From: DAOUKH01 sp965261455
Lineage (GTDB): Bacteria; Chloroflexota; Dehalococcoidia; SHYB01
Direction: 5' to 3'
Assembly (NCBI GenBank): GCA_965261455.1
Contig: OZ253453.1
Coordinates: 2,418,001-2,482,000 of the forward strand
Length of the DNA stretch: 64,000 nucleotides
Shown here: piece after piece, positions 25,566-33,721 of the stretch
Layout of the letters: every line of letters begins with the position of its first letter
Numbering within the stretch: the first letter of the stretch is position 1
Made by a program: the position numbers and the translations under genes
Notes under the pieces: model-generated
Databases searched by the model: none
The model's input: the letters and a program-made list of their open reading frames with translations, nothing else
Told to the model about the DNA's origin: nothing

Positions 25566-26078
25566 ATGGACCTCAAAGCCCTGATCCGCGACGTTCCCGA
25601 CTTCCCTTCCCCGGGAATCGTATTCAAGGACATCACCCCGCTGCTCCAAGACCCCGGCGCCGTGCGCCATGCCGTCTCCCTCCTGGCCGAGCACTACCGC
25701 CCCGGCGGCGTCGACGCCGTGGTCGGCATCGAGTCCCGCGGCTTCATCTTTGGCGTCCCCCTCGCCCTTGAGTTGGGCGCGGCCTTCGCCCCGGCCCGCA
25801 AGGCGGGCAAGCTGCCGCGCGAGACGGTCAGCGCCGAGTACGCCCTGGAGTACGGCTCGGCCCTCATGGAGCTGCACACCGACGCCCTAGCCCCCGGCAG
25901 CCGTGTACTCCTCGCCGACGACGTCCTTGCCACCGGCGGGACGATGGCGGCGGCACGGGATCTGGTCCTCCGTCTCGGCGGCGAGGTCGTCGGCGCAGCC
26001 GTGCTCATGGAGCTCGATTTCCTCAACGGCCGCCAAAAGCTCGACGGCCTCGACGTCTTCTCCCTCATCCGTTACTAG
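25566..26078 (+). CDS. apt: Adenine phosphoribosyltransferase
   Basis: 170 residues, the normal Apt length. It begins MDLKALIRDVPDFPSPGIVF, with FKDITPLL, the flexible loop region ESRGFIFG, KAGKLPRETVSAEYALEYG and the PRPP-binding loop VLLADDVLATGGTM. It salvages adenine to AMP with PRPP. The HAD phosphatase gene follows 28 bases later on the same strand. Confidence 0.96.
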   Translation: MDLKALIRDVPDFPSPGIVFKDITPLLQDPGAVRHAVSLLAEHYRPGGVDAVVGIESRGFIFGVPLALELGAAFAPARKAGKLPRETVSAEYALEYGSALMELHTDALAPGSRVLLADDVLATGGTMAAARDLVLRLGGEVVGAAVLMELDFLNGRQKLDGLDVFSLIRY

Positions 26079-26106
26079 CCGACTTGCCCCCACCTCTCGA
26101 CACGAC

Positions 26107-26865
26107 ATGAGCCCCCTCGACACAGTGACCTTCGACCTCTGGCAGACGCTCATCATCGATTCGGGAGAGCTGGGCGCGCCCCGCATGCAGGCCCGCCTCG
26201 ACGGCGTCGCCGCCACCATCTCAGGCGAAGGCTTCGACTTCCCCGTCGAACACCTCCGCAAGGCCTCCCGCACCACCTACGCGGTCTGCGACAAGGTCCG
26301 CACCAACGAGGGCGACGTGACCTTCGCCGAGCAGGTCGGCATCTTCCTCAACGCAATCGACGGCGAGCTGGCCTCGCGGCTCTCCCCCGAGGCCCGCGCC
26401 GAGGTCGAACGCCACTACGCCGACTCCTACCTCGACCATCCCCCACAGGTCGACCCCGAGGCGGCCGACGTGCTCGCCGCGATGCGGGAGATGGGGCTGA
26501 AGGTGGCGCTCATCTGCAACACCGGCGCGACGCCGGGCGTGACGCAGCGTGTCTTCCTCGAACGCGAGGGGCTCATCGGCTTCTTCGACACCCTCACCTT
26601 CTCCGACGAGGAGCGCCTCTCCAAGCCGGCCAAGGAGATCTTCGACCGCACCCTCGAACGCATCGGCTCGACGGCAGCGGGCACAATTCACGTCGGCGAC
26701 CACCACCGCAACGATGTCGAGGGCGCCAAGCGCGCCGGCCTCCGCGCCATCTGGCTCCGCCGCAACGACTCCCAGCCCGCCATCCCCCCCGACGCCGAGA
26801 TCGTCAGCCTCGGCCAAGCCGTTCCCATCATCCACCGCCTCGCCGAAGCCCTCCCCCAGCCTTAA
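26107..26865 (+). CDS. HAD-superfamily hydrolase
   Basis: 252 residues. Motif I is TFDLWQTLI (nucleophile Asp in FDLW; the second Asp of the usual DxD is replaced by Trp-Gln, so a phosphatase of unusual type or another HAD reaction), motif II LICNTGATPG, motif III Lys in SKPAKEIFDRTL, motif IV HVGDHHRNDVEGAKRAG. The helical cap sits between residues 25 and 100. The sequence is closest to phosphoglycolate-phosphatase-like HADs, but the replaced acid/base residue makes the substrate uncertain. Start at the ATG 26107, directly after apt. Confidence 0.82.
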   Translation: MSPLDTVTFDLWQTLIIDSGELGAPRMQARLDGVAATISGEGFDFPVEHLRKASRTTYAVCDKVRTNEGDVTFAEQVGIFLNAIDGELASRLSPEARAEVERHYADSYLDHPPQVDPEAADVLAAMREMGLKVALICNTGATPGVTQRVFLEREGLIGFFDTLTFSDEERLSKPAKEIFDRTLERIGSTAAGTIHVGDHHRNDVEGAKRAGLRAIWLRRNDSQPAIPPDAEIVSLGQAVPIIHRLAEALPQP

Positions 26866-27214
26866 GCCTCTCTCCCCTTGGGAGAGACTCTTGCCTCTTC
26901 TCCCCACGGGAGAAGATTGAGATGAGGGGCCCCCTCACAACCGCCACGGGTTATCGAAGTCCGCCATCCTTTGTCGTGCAGGCCCTACCTTTCCCCCTGG
27001 GGGAGCACATGAAGCCTCTCTCCCCCTGGGAGAGACTGAGAGAGGGCGCGCGCCGTCAGGCGCGCGGCGCCCGGAGGGCGCCCCTGGGCTGGCAAAGGCT
27101 CGCCCCTTCAGTTGCGGACGGGGCCGCGTTCTCGTATCATCTTCCGGTGCGCCTTCCGTCGCCCGGCGCGGGCCGGCGTCCCCTACCCCAGCAACGCTCC
27201 ACAGGTATTTTTTC
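26866..27214. repeat. Intergenic region with hairpin repeat family, copy 5 (several cores)
   Basis: No gene. Three cores are visible: TTAAGCCTCTCTCCCCTTGG (26863), CTCTTCTCCCCACGGGAGAA (26895) with the trailing GGTTATCGAAGTCCGCCATC, and AAGCCTCTCTCCCCCTGGGA (27011) followed by GGGCGCGCGCCGTCAGGCGC. The rplY start follows at 27215. Confidence 0.6.
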
Positions 27215-27874
27215 ATGGCTATAACGACCCTCACGGCGAGCCCTAGAGCTCTGTTCGGCAAGCGGTCCCGCTATCTCCGGCGCGCTGGCATCACCCCCGC
27301 GAACCTCTACGGCGCGGGCATCGACTCGACCGCCCTGCAGGTGGACTCCAAGACCCTGGTCCGGACCATCGTCCACACCACCAGGAACACCCCCGTCAGC
27401 CTGCAGATCGAGGGCGAAGCCGCCCCCCGCACCATCTTCATCTGGAGCGTCCAGCGCGACCCCCTCACCGAGGACGTCGTCCACGTCGACTTCTTCCACG
27501 TCGCGGCGACGCGCATGATGCGCGCCACCGTGCCCATCTACCTCGACAACGTCGACCCCGAGCTCGATAAGTTCGGGAAGCGCGTCAACCAGCTCCTGAG
27601 CGAGGTCGAGGTTGAGACCCTGCCAATGTACCTGCCCGAGGAGATCCGCCTCGACGGCGCCACGCTCCGAGAGATCGACGACGAAATCACGGTCGCGGCG
27701 ATCGACTTCGGCGGCAGCGTGACCATCCTCACCGACCCCGACCTCCTCGTCGCCAAGGTCTTCGAGCTAGTCGAGCGGGCCGAAGAGGAAGACGAAGGCG
27801 CGGCGGCCGCGGCCGAGGGCGAAGCGGCCGAGGGCGAAGCGGCCGAGGGCGAGTCCCCCGGCGACGGCGACTAG
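27215..27874 (+). CDS. rplY: 50S ribosomal protein bL25 (CTC form)
   Basis: 219 residues. The N-terminal 5S-rRNA-binding domain (about 1-95) has RYLRRAGITPANLYGAGIDS and the C-terminal TL5/CTC beta domain (about 96-185) has VPIYLDNVDPELD ... VETLPMYLPEEI. It ends with an acidic tail holding a small repeat (AEGEAAEGEAAEGE). It binds 5S rRNA in the central protuberance. The last four bases overlap the convergent fmt gene. Confidence 0.93.
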   Translation: MAITTLTASPRALFGKRSRYLRRAGITPANLYGAGIDSTALQVDSKTLVRTIVHTTRNTPVSLQIEGEAAPRTIFIWSVQRDPLTEDVVHVDFFHVAATRMMRATVPIYLDNVDPELDKFGKRVNQLLSEVEVETLPMYLPEEIRLDGATLREIDDEITVAAIDFGGSVTILTDPDLLVAKVFELVERAEEEDEGAAAAAEGEAAEGEAAEGESPGDGD

Positions 27875-28803
27875 CTCGGCAAGACCGAGCCCGCGAAGTC
27901 CCGCCGCCCCGCGGCGAACTCCGCCGCCGTCATGGCCCGCTTGCCTTCGGGCTTGAGCGCCGTCACCGCCAGGCCGCCGCGGCCCGTTTCGATGACGATG
28001 GGGCGCTCGACGCTTCCGTGCACCGTCCCCGGCGGGCCCCCCGCCCCCTCTGCCGGCGAGGCCTCCACTATCTCGACGCGCGCGCCGCGCCAAAAGGTGA
28101 AGCTCCCCGGCCAAGGTCGGTAGGCGCGGACTTGCCGCGCGATCTCGTCCGCGCCGTCCCCCCAATCGATGCGGCCGTCCTCCCGCGACAGCCGCTTGGT
28201 GAACGTGACCGCCCCCTCGTCCTGCGGTGCGGGCTCGATCTCTCCGTCCAGCCAACGTTGCAGCGTCGCCGCCATGAGCCCCGCGCCACGGACCGCGAGC
28301 CGCTCGCTCAACGTCTCAGCCGTGTCCTCGCCGCGGATAGGCTCCATTTCCTGACTCAGCGCGGGACCGCTGTCCATACCCTCGTCGACGAGCATCACCG
28401 TGACGCCGGTCATCGCGTCGCCCGCGAGGATAGCGGCCGGAATCGGTGACGCCCCGCGCCACCGGGGCAGCAGCGACGGGTGGAGGTTGAGCGCCCCCTT
28501 TGGGAAGAGGTCGAGGACGGCCCCCGGCAGGAACCTCCCGTAGGCCACAACCGCGGCGGCGGCGGGCCGAAGCGCCGCGAGCGCCGCGACGGCCTCCGGA
28601 TCCTTCAGGCTCGTGGGGGTGCGCGTCTCGATGCCCAACTCGCGCGCCCGTCGCTTCACCGGGCTCTCCGTCACGCGTCGGCCTCGGCCCGCCGGACGGT
28701 CGGGCTGCGTATAGGCCGCCACGACGTCGTGCGGGCCGTCGCTGAGCGCCTCCAGCGTGGGCAGGGCGAACGCCGGCGCGCCCATGAACACGATCCTTGC
28801 CAT
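27871..28803 (-). CDS. fmt: Methionyl-tRNA formyltransferase
   Basis: 310 residues, usual length. It begins MARIVFMGAPAFALPTLEAL; the formyl-transfer site is NLHPSLLPRWRGASPI with a later VDEGMDSGPAL, and a C-terminal OB-like domain follows. It formylates initiator Met-tRNA. The start at 28803 is fixed by a TATAAT six bases upstream; the frame stays open beyond it but reads as non-coding. def is not nearby. Convergent with rplY, divergent from dnaA. Confidence 0.95.
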   Translation of the reverse strand: MARIVFMGAPAFALPTLEALSDGPHDVVAAYTQPDRPAGRGRRVTESPVKRRARELGIETRTPTSLKDPEAVAALAALRPAAAAVVAYGRFLPGAVLDLFPKGALNLHPSLLPRWRGASPIPAAILAGDAMTGVTVMLVDEGMDSGPALSQEMEPIRGEDTAETLSERLAVRGAGLMAATLQRWLDGEIEPAPQDEGAVTFTKRLSREDGRIDWGDGADEIARQVRAYRPWPGSFTFWRGARVEIVEASPAEGAGGPPGTVHGSVERPIVIETGRGGLAVTALKPEGKRAMTAAEFAAGRRDFAGSVLPS

Positions 28804-28809
28804 AACGCG

Positions 28810-28815
28810 ATTATA
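28810..28815 (-). promoter_or_regulatory. -10 box (TATAAT) of a leaderless fmt mRNA
   Basis: A perfect TATAAT on the minus strand ends six bases before the ATG of fmt, so transcription should start at or one base before the start codon. The geometry is identical to that at 3200-3205. Confidence 0.55.
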
Positions 28816-28846
28816 GGCCCCACGTCCGTCGCGAACGCTATCTGAA

Positions 28847-28862
28847 TACAAACCTGTTTGTA
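28847..28862. promoter_or_regulatory. 16-bp palindrome between fmt and dnaA
   Basis: TACAAAC-CT-GTTTGTA, two perfect 7-bp arms, in the divergent region between fmt and dnaA. It looks like an operator for a dimeric regulator. Its binder is unknown; a LexA-like or replication-control protein is possible. Confidence 0.5.
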
Positions 28863-29015
28863 GTTTCGTAAGACCCCGCGAAATCGGCCCGAATTCGCCA
28901 CACCGCGCCCTTGACCGCGCTTGCCGCCCATTGATAGCGTTGCCCCCGGACGGTCCGCCAGTAACTTTCCTTGGCGGAATCCCCACCCCCACGGCCCTCC
29001 CTAGGAGTCCTCCTT

Positions 29016-30377
29016 TTGTCCCCTTCCGCTCCGTCGGCCAAAGAGACATGGGCCGCGGTCCTCGGCGTCCTGCAGCTTGAGGTGGCCCGCCACAACTTCG
29101 ATACCTGGCTCAAAGACACCGTCGGCCTCCTCACCGCCGGCGGCGAGTTCACCGTCGGCGTCCCCAGCGGTTTCGTCGCCGAGTGCCTCGAAAAGCGCAT
29201 GGCCCCGCTGATCGCCCAGGCCCTCCAGCGCCAAACGGGCAGGGACTGGACCCTCCGCTACGACATCCTCGGCGAGACGGCCGCCACGGCGCACTCCGCC
29301 CCGCCTCCCGCGCCCTCCGCACGCGTCCGAGGCGCGGGGGCCGCCCTCAACCCGCGCTACACCTTCGCGGCCTTCGTCGTCGGGAAGACCAACCGTTTCG
29401 CCCACGCCGCCGCCACCGCCGTCGCCGAGCAGCCCGGCGAGGCCTACAACCCGCTCTTCATCCACGCCGGCGTCGGCCTGGGGAAGACACACCTCCTCCA
29501 CGCCATCGGCCACGCCGTCGCCTCCCAGGGCCGGCGCTACCTCTACGCCAGCGCCGAGCACTTCACCAACGACTTCGTCACCGCCCTCCGCGAGAACCGC
29601 GTCGAGGACTTCCGCGACAAATACCGCCAGACCGACGTCCTCCTCATCGACGACATCCAGTTCATCGCCGGCAAGGAGCACTCCCGCGAGAGCTTCTTCC
29701 ACACCTTCAACGACCTCCACACCTCCGGCAAGCAGATCGTCATCACCAGCGACAGCCGTCCCAAGTCGATCCCCCTCCTCGAGGAGCGCCTCAGCTCCCG
29801 CTTCGAAGGCGGCCTCACCGCCGACATCAGCCCCCCCGACCTCGAAATGCGCATGGCTATCGTCGGCGCCAAAGCCGACCAGGCTGGCGTGCACCTCAAA
29901 AACGACGTCATCGAAGTGCTCGCCCGCAAGTTCCTCCGCAACGTCCGCGAGCTCGAAGGCGGCCTCAACAAGCTCCTCGCCATGGCCCAGATGGGCCGCC
30001 TCTCCATTGACCTCTCACTCGCCGAGCAGGCCATCGGCGACGTTCACTCAACACCCGCCAGCGCCCGCAACTATCACCCCATGGACATCATCGACATCGT
30101 CGCGGCCTACTACGACCTAACCGCCGACGACCTCGCCGCCGCCACCCGCAAGAAGAACATCGCCCACGCCCGTCAGGTCGCCGCCTACCTTCTGCGCCAA
30201 GAGACCCGACGTTCCCTCTCCGACATCGGCCGCCTCCTCGGCGACCGCGGCCACTCCACCATCCTCCGCGCCAACGAGAAGATCGCCGCCGAGATCGACG
30301 TCAACTCCGAGCTCCGCCGCCAGGTCGGAGAAATCCGCGACGCCCTCGACCGCAGGAGCGCGCGGGCACTCTCCTGA
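29016..30377 (+). CDS. dnaA: Chromosomal replication initiator DnaA
   Basis: 453 residues from TTG 29016, chosen because an AGGAG ribosome site lies eight bases upstream and domain I begins soon after (TWAAVLGVLQLEVARHNFDT). Domain III has NPRYTFAAFVVGKTNRFA, Walker A AGVGLGKTHLLHA, Walker B LLIDDIQFIAGK and the arginine finger region SRFEGGL. Domain IV ends with KKNIAHARQVAAYLLR and the signature GDRGHSTILRA, which reads DHS in most DnaA proteins. It opens oriC; the candidate origin lies right after the gene. Confidence 0.97.
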   Translation: MSPSAPSAKETWAAVLGVLQLEVARHNFDTWLKDTVGLLTAGGEFTVGVPSGFVAECLEKRMAPLIAQALQRQTGRDWTLRYDILGETAATAHSAPPPAPSARVRGAGAALNPRYTFAAFVVGKTNRFAHAAATAVAEQPGEAYNPLFIHAGVGLGKTHLLHAIGHAVASQGRRYLYASAEHFTNDFVTALRENRVEDFRDKYRQTDVLLIDDIQFIAGKEHSRESFFHTFNDLHTSGKQIVITSDSRPKSIPLLEERLSSRFEGGLTADISPPDLEMRMAIVGAKADQAGVHLKNDVIEVLARKFLRNVRELEGGLNKLLAMAQMGRLSIDLSLAEQAIGDVHSTPASARNYHPMDIIDIVAAYYDLTADDLAAATRKKNIAHARQVAAYLLRQETRRSLSDIGRLLGDRGHSTILRANEKIAAEIDVNSELRRQVGEIRDALDRRSARALS

Positions 30378-30622
30378 ACACCCTCTTTTCCTCGCCAGGA
30401 CGTGCATAACGTCGCCTTTCCTGTGCGTAACCTAGTGGTTGTTGTGCGTCAACGGGGTCACCCGTGCACCGCCCGCCGCGGTCGGAAACACCTCGGCGAC
30501 AGCCCCTCTCCTACGCGCACACAGCCAAACACAGGGCCACGCAGCGCCCACCAGAAGCGGGCCAGCGTGCCGCTCACAAGCGCACACCCTTATGACTATT
30601 CCGATAAGCTAATACTTAGAAG
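30378..30622. other. Candidate replication origin (oriC)
   Basis: The 245-bp gap between dnaA and obgE has three DnaA-box-like 9-mers on the same strand at an exact 21-bp pitch: CGTGCATAA (30401), TGTGCGTAA (30422) and TGTGCGTCA (30443); reversed they read TTATGCACG, TTACGCACA and TGACGCACA, close to TTATNCACA. A weaker CGTGCACC is at 30463, and ACGCGCACA (about 30514) and AAGCGCACA (about 30576) face the other way. An A+T-rich stretch (about 30588-30660) could be the unwinding element. Confidence 0.6.
30610..30615 (+). promoter_or_regulatory. -10-like box (TAATAC) of obgE
   Basis: TAATAC ends seven bases before the obgE ATG with no ribosome site between, so a leaderless transcript is likely. 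It lies inside the A+T-rich part of the candidate origin, so transcription and unwinding could influence each other. Confidence 0.4.
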
Positions 30623-31900
30623 ATGGTTCCTTTAGATAAATTCTTTGATCGGGTCATTATCACCGTGCGTTCCGGCGACGGTGGCAAGGGCGCCGTCAGC
30701 TTTCGCCGCGAGAAGGGTGTTCCCAAGGGCGGCCCCGATGGTGGCCGGGGCGGCGACGGTGGCAACGTGCTCCTGCGCGCCGAGTCTCAGCTGAGCACGC
30801 TGAGTGCCTTTCGCCGGCGGAGGCACTTCGCCGCGGAGCGGGGCGTCAACGGGCGCGGCAAAGACATGTACGGCCGCAAGGGCCATGACGTGCTCGTCGA
30901 GGTCGCTGTCGGCACCGAGGTCTGGCTGGAAGCCGCTCGGTCGTCGGTGCGCGTGGCTGATCTCACGTCTGCCGGTCAGGAATACGTGGCCGCGGTCGGC
31001 GGCAGGGGTGGCAAAGGAAACGCCGCCTTTGTCTCCTCCACGCAGCAGGCCCCCTACATAGCCGAGAAGGGAGAGCGCGGTGAGGAGCGGACGTATCGGC
31101 TGGAGTTGAAGCTCATGGCCGATGTGGGCGTCATCGGGAAGCCCAATGCCGGCAAGTCGACGCTCCTGCGGTCTGCGACGATGGCGTCGCCGAAAATCGC
31201 GCCGTATCCCTTTACCACGCTCGAGCCCCAACTTGGCGTCGTTACCCTGGGCTGGGAGAGCTTCGTCCTCGCCGAGATCCCCGGCCTCATCGAGGGGGCG
31301 CACCTTGGCATTGGGCTGGGGCATGAGTTCCTTCGCCATGCCACGCGTACCCGGGCGCTCGTGCACCTGGTGGATGGCGGCCAGCCCGACATCGCCGCCG
31401 CGGTCCGCGAGGTGAACGACGAGATCGAGGCCTACGGCGCGGGGCTGGAGCGCAAGCCACAGCTTCTGGCGGTCAACAAGATCGACATGCCCGAAGTTGC
31501 GGCCCTCGAAACTGACCTTCGGAGCGCCCTCGCATCGTTCGACGGCCCGCTCTTTTTCATCTCCGGCGCATCCGGCGAGGGCGTCCCCGCGCTCATGCAG
31601 GCCGCTGTGGCCGAAGCGAAACGTGTGCCGGTCGCGCCGGAGCCTCTGGCGTCGTTGGAGCCCGCCCCGGTCGCCGTGGGCGGCGGACGCCCCCAGGTGC
31701 ATGTCGGAGCCGAGGGCGAGTACGTCGTCGAACACGCTGCGGCGGAGCGCCTCGTCGGGGGCAGCGACCTGCGCAAGTGGGCAGCCCTCGCCCAGCTCAA
31801 GATCCAACTCGACCGCCTCGGGGTCACCGACGCCCTGGAGCGCGCCGGTGTCTCCAACGGCGACACCGTGCGGTTTGGCGACATCGAGCTGGAGTGGTAG
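30623..31900 (+). CDS. obgE: GTPase ObgE/CgtA
   Basis: 425 residues with all three domains: the Gly-rich Obg fold (about 1-158; GGPDGGRGGDGGNVLLRA), the GTPase domain (G1 GKPNAGKSTLL, G2 YPFTTLEP, G3 EIPGLIEGAHLG, G4 NKIDMP) and a C-terminal OCT domain (about 350-425; GVTDALERAGVSNGDTVRFG). It is an essential ribosome-associated GTPase tied to stress and replication control. It is followed after seven bases by the nadD-pyrE fusion, keeping the usual obg-nadD order. Confidence 0.96.
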   Translation: MVPLDKFFDRVIITVRSGDGGKGAVSFRREKGVPKGGPDGGRGGDGGNVLLRAESQLSTLSAFRRRRHFAAERGVNGRGKDMYGRKGHDVLVEVAVGTEVWLEAARSSVRVADLTSAGQEYVAAVGGRGGKGNAAFVSSTQQAPYIAEKGERGEERTYRLELKLMADVGVIGKPNAGKSTLLRSATMASPKIAPYPFTTLEPQLGVVTLGWESFVLAEIPGLIEGAHLGIGLGHEFLRHATRTRALVHLVDGGQPDIAAAVREVNDEIEAYGAGLERKPQLLAVNKIDMPEVAALETDLRSALASFDGPLFFISGASGEGVPALMQAAVAEAKRVPVAPEPLASLEPAPVAVGGGRPQVHVGAEGEYVVEHAAAERLVGGSDLRKWAALAQLKIQLDRLGVTDALERAGVSNGDTVRFGDIELEW

Positions 31901-31907
31901 GCGCGCT

Positions 31908-33059
31908 ATGCCCCTCGGCATCTTCGGCGGGACCTTCGACCCTATCCACACCGGCCACCTCATCGTGGCCCGGGCCGCCCTCGAAACCCTGGGCTTAGAC
32001 GAAGTCCTGTTCGTCCCCGCGGGCAGACCCTGGATGAAGGACGCCGGCGCCGTCTCCTCGGCGGAGGACCGCGCCCGCATGACCGAGCTCGCCGTCGCGG
32101 GCGACCCCCAGTTCCGCGTCTCCCGCCTGGAGATCGAACGCAAGGGCGAGACCTACACCCTCGACACCCTGCGCGCGCTGCCGCCGGAGAGCGGACGCCC
32201 CGTCCTTATCCTCGGCGCCGACGCCTTTTTGCACTTCCCCGCCTGGCACGAGCCCAAGGAGGTCGCCCGCCTCGCCCGGATTGCCGTCCTAGGCCGTCCA
32301 GGCCACGACACAGGGGCCACCGTGGACGAAGTCAAGACCCATGTCCCAAACCTCGACGCCTCGCCCCTAGAGGCCCCCCTGATCGAAATAGGCGCCACCG
32401 CGATACGCGACCGAGTCCGCCGCGGCCTCTCCATCCGCGACCTCGTCCCGCCGCCCGTCGCGCACTACATCGCCGCCCACGGCCTCTACCGCCCCGCTGG
32501 CGAAGGGGCCCCCGACTCCCCACGCGACCGCCTGAAACGGATCATTGAGACCCGGGCGGTCATGCACGGGTCATTCACCCTCGCGTCGGGCAAGACCAGC
32601 GCCTACTACTTCGACGGCCGCCGCGCCACCCACGACGCGGAGGGCGCGGGTCTCATCGGCGAACTTGTCGCCGAGCTCCTCGACCTCGGCGTCCAGGCCA
32701 TCGGCGGTCCGGCCACGGCGGCGAATCCCATCATCACCTCGACCCAGATCGCCTCGGCCCGCGCCGGCCGGCCCATCGACGCCTTCTACGTGCGCTCCCA
32801 GGCCAAGGAGCACGGAACGCGGCGGCTCGTCGAGGGCAACCTGCCCGCCCCCGGCGCCGAGGTGGTCGTCGTCGACGACACCATGACCACCGGCGGCTCC
32901 CTGAGCCATGCCATCGAGGCCGTCGAAGCCGAGGGCTGCAAGATCGCCAGAGTCATCGTCGTCGTCGACCGCGGCGAAGGCGGCGCCGAAGCCCTCCGCG
33001 CCCATGGCTACCAAGTCACCGCCCTCTTCCACGCCGACGCCAACGGCAATCTGAGCTGA
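31908..33059 (+). CDS. Fused NadD-PyrE: nicotinate-nucleotide adenylyltransferase plus orotate phosphoribosyltransferase
   Basis: 383 residues in one uninterrupted frame. Residues 1-195 are NadD (GIFGGTFDPIHTGHLIVARA, LILGADAF, IGATAIRDRVRRGLSIRDLV), which adenylates NaMN in NAD synthesis. Residues about 205-383 are PyrE (LASGKTSAYYFDGRRA, KEHGTRRLVEG, PRPP loop VVVVDDTMTTGGS at 319-331), which makes OMP in pyrimidine synthesis. The linker is only about ten residues (RPAGEGAPDSP) and has no internal start codon with a ribosome site. Both active sites look intact. rsfS, which normally follows nadD, is absent here. Obg is directly upstream. Confidence 0.92.
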   Translation: MPLGIFGGTFDPIHTGHLIVARAALETLGLDEVLFVPAGRPWMKDAGAVSSAEDRARMTELAVAGDPQFRVSRLEIERKGETYTLDTLRALPPESGRPVLILGADAFLHFPAWHEPKEVARLARIAVLGRPGHDTGATVDEVKTHVPNLDASPLEAPLIEIGATAIRDRVRRGLSIRDLVPPPVAHYIAAHGLYRPAGEGAPDSPRDRLKRIIETRAVMHGSFTLASGKTSAYYFDGRRATHDAEGAGLIGELVAELLDLGVQAIGGPATAANPIITSTQIASARAGRPIDAFYVRSQAKEHGTRRLVEGNLPAPGAEVVVVDDTMTTGGSLSHAIEAVEAEGCKIARVIVVVDRGEGGAEALRAHGYQVTALFHADANGNLS

Positions 33060-33721
33060 CCCCCCAGCACCTTCCCGGGAATCTATCCCCCTCCCGTAGG
33101 GGCGGCCCTTGTGGCCGCCCGCTCCCCACGCAACGAGTTACGCAAAGGTGCCCGTGGGGGAGCGCACCCCTAAACCTCACTCCCCCTGGGAGACCCTCTG
33201 CAAAACCGACTAGGGTCCCGTCGGGGGGAGCGGAGGTGGCATTCCCTTAAACCTCTCTCCCCCTGGGAGAGACTGGGAGAGACTGAGAGAGGGCACGCGC
33301 CGCAGGCGCGTCGGGGGCGGGTGGCTGGGGTGGTCTCGCCCCACTCCTACTGGAGACCTCTGCAAAACCCGGCCGTAGGGGCGGCCCTTGTGGCCGCCCG
33401 CTCCCCACGCAACGAGTTACGCAAAGGTGACCGTGGGGGAGCGCACCCTTAAACCTCTCTCCCTTTGGGAGAGACTGAGAGAGGGCACGCGCCACAGGCG
33501 CGTCGGAGGCGGGTGGCTGGGTGGTGGTCGTCGACGAAGACCCCCCTAACCCTCTCACCCGCTGGGGGAGCGCACCCTTAAACCTCTCTCCCCCTGGGAG
33601 AGACTGAGAGAGGGCACGCGCCACAGGCGCGTCGGCGGGGAGGTAGGTGAAGGGCCACGCCACGGCCACCAAAGGCCGTCGAAGCCCACCGCCAAGGAAG
33701 CCCGATCAGGCGCCCCGACGC
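33060..33721. repeat. Intergenic block of direct and inverted repeats, copy 6 (three or more units)
   Basis: No gene. Two near-identical segments begin with GTAGGGGCGGCCCTTGTGGC at about 33097 and 33366 and continue through CGCAACGAGTTACGCAAAGG. Cores AAACCTCTCTCCCCCTGGGA recur at about 33250, 33451 (variant) and 33580, each followed by GAGAGAGGGCACGCGCC and a GC hairpin (ACGCGCC-GCA-GGCGCGT or close variant). CTCTGCAAAACC occurs twice (33190, 33358). The module GGCCGTCGAAGCCCACCGCC ends the block at about 33672. Confidence 0.75.

Noticed and set aside
28971..28973. Upstream TTG as dnaA start
   Set aside because: It adds 15 Pro/Ser-rich residues not typical of DnaA; TTG 29016 has an AGGAG at the right distance.
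33075..33705. CRISPR array
   Set aside because: Repeats are irregular in length and spacing, contain their own hairpins, and no unique spacers or cas genes are present.
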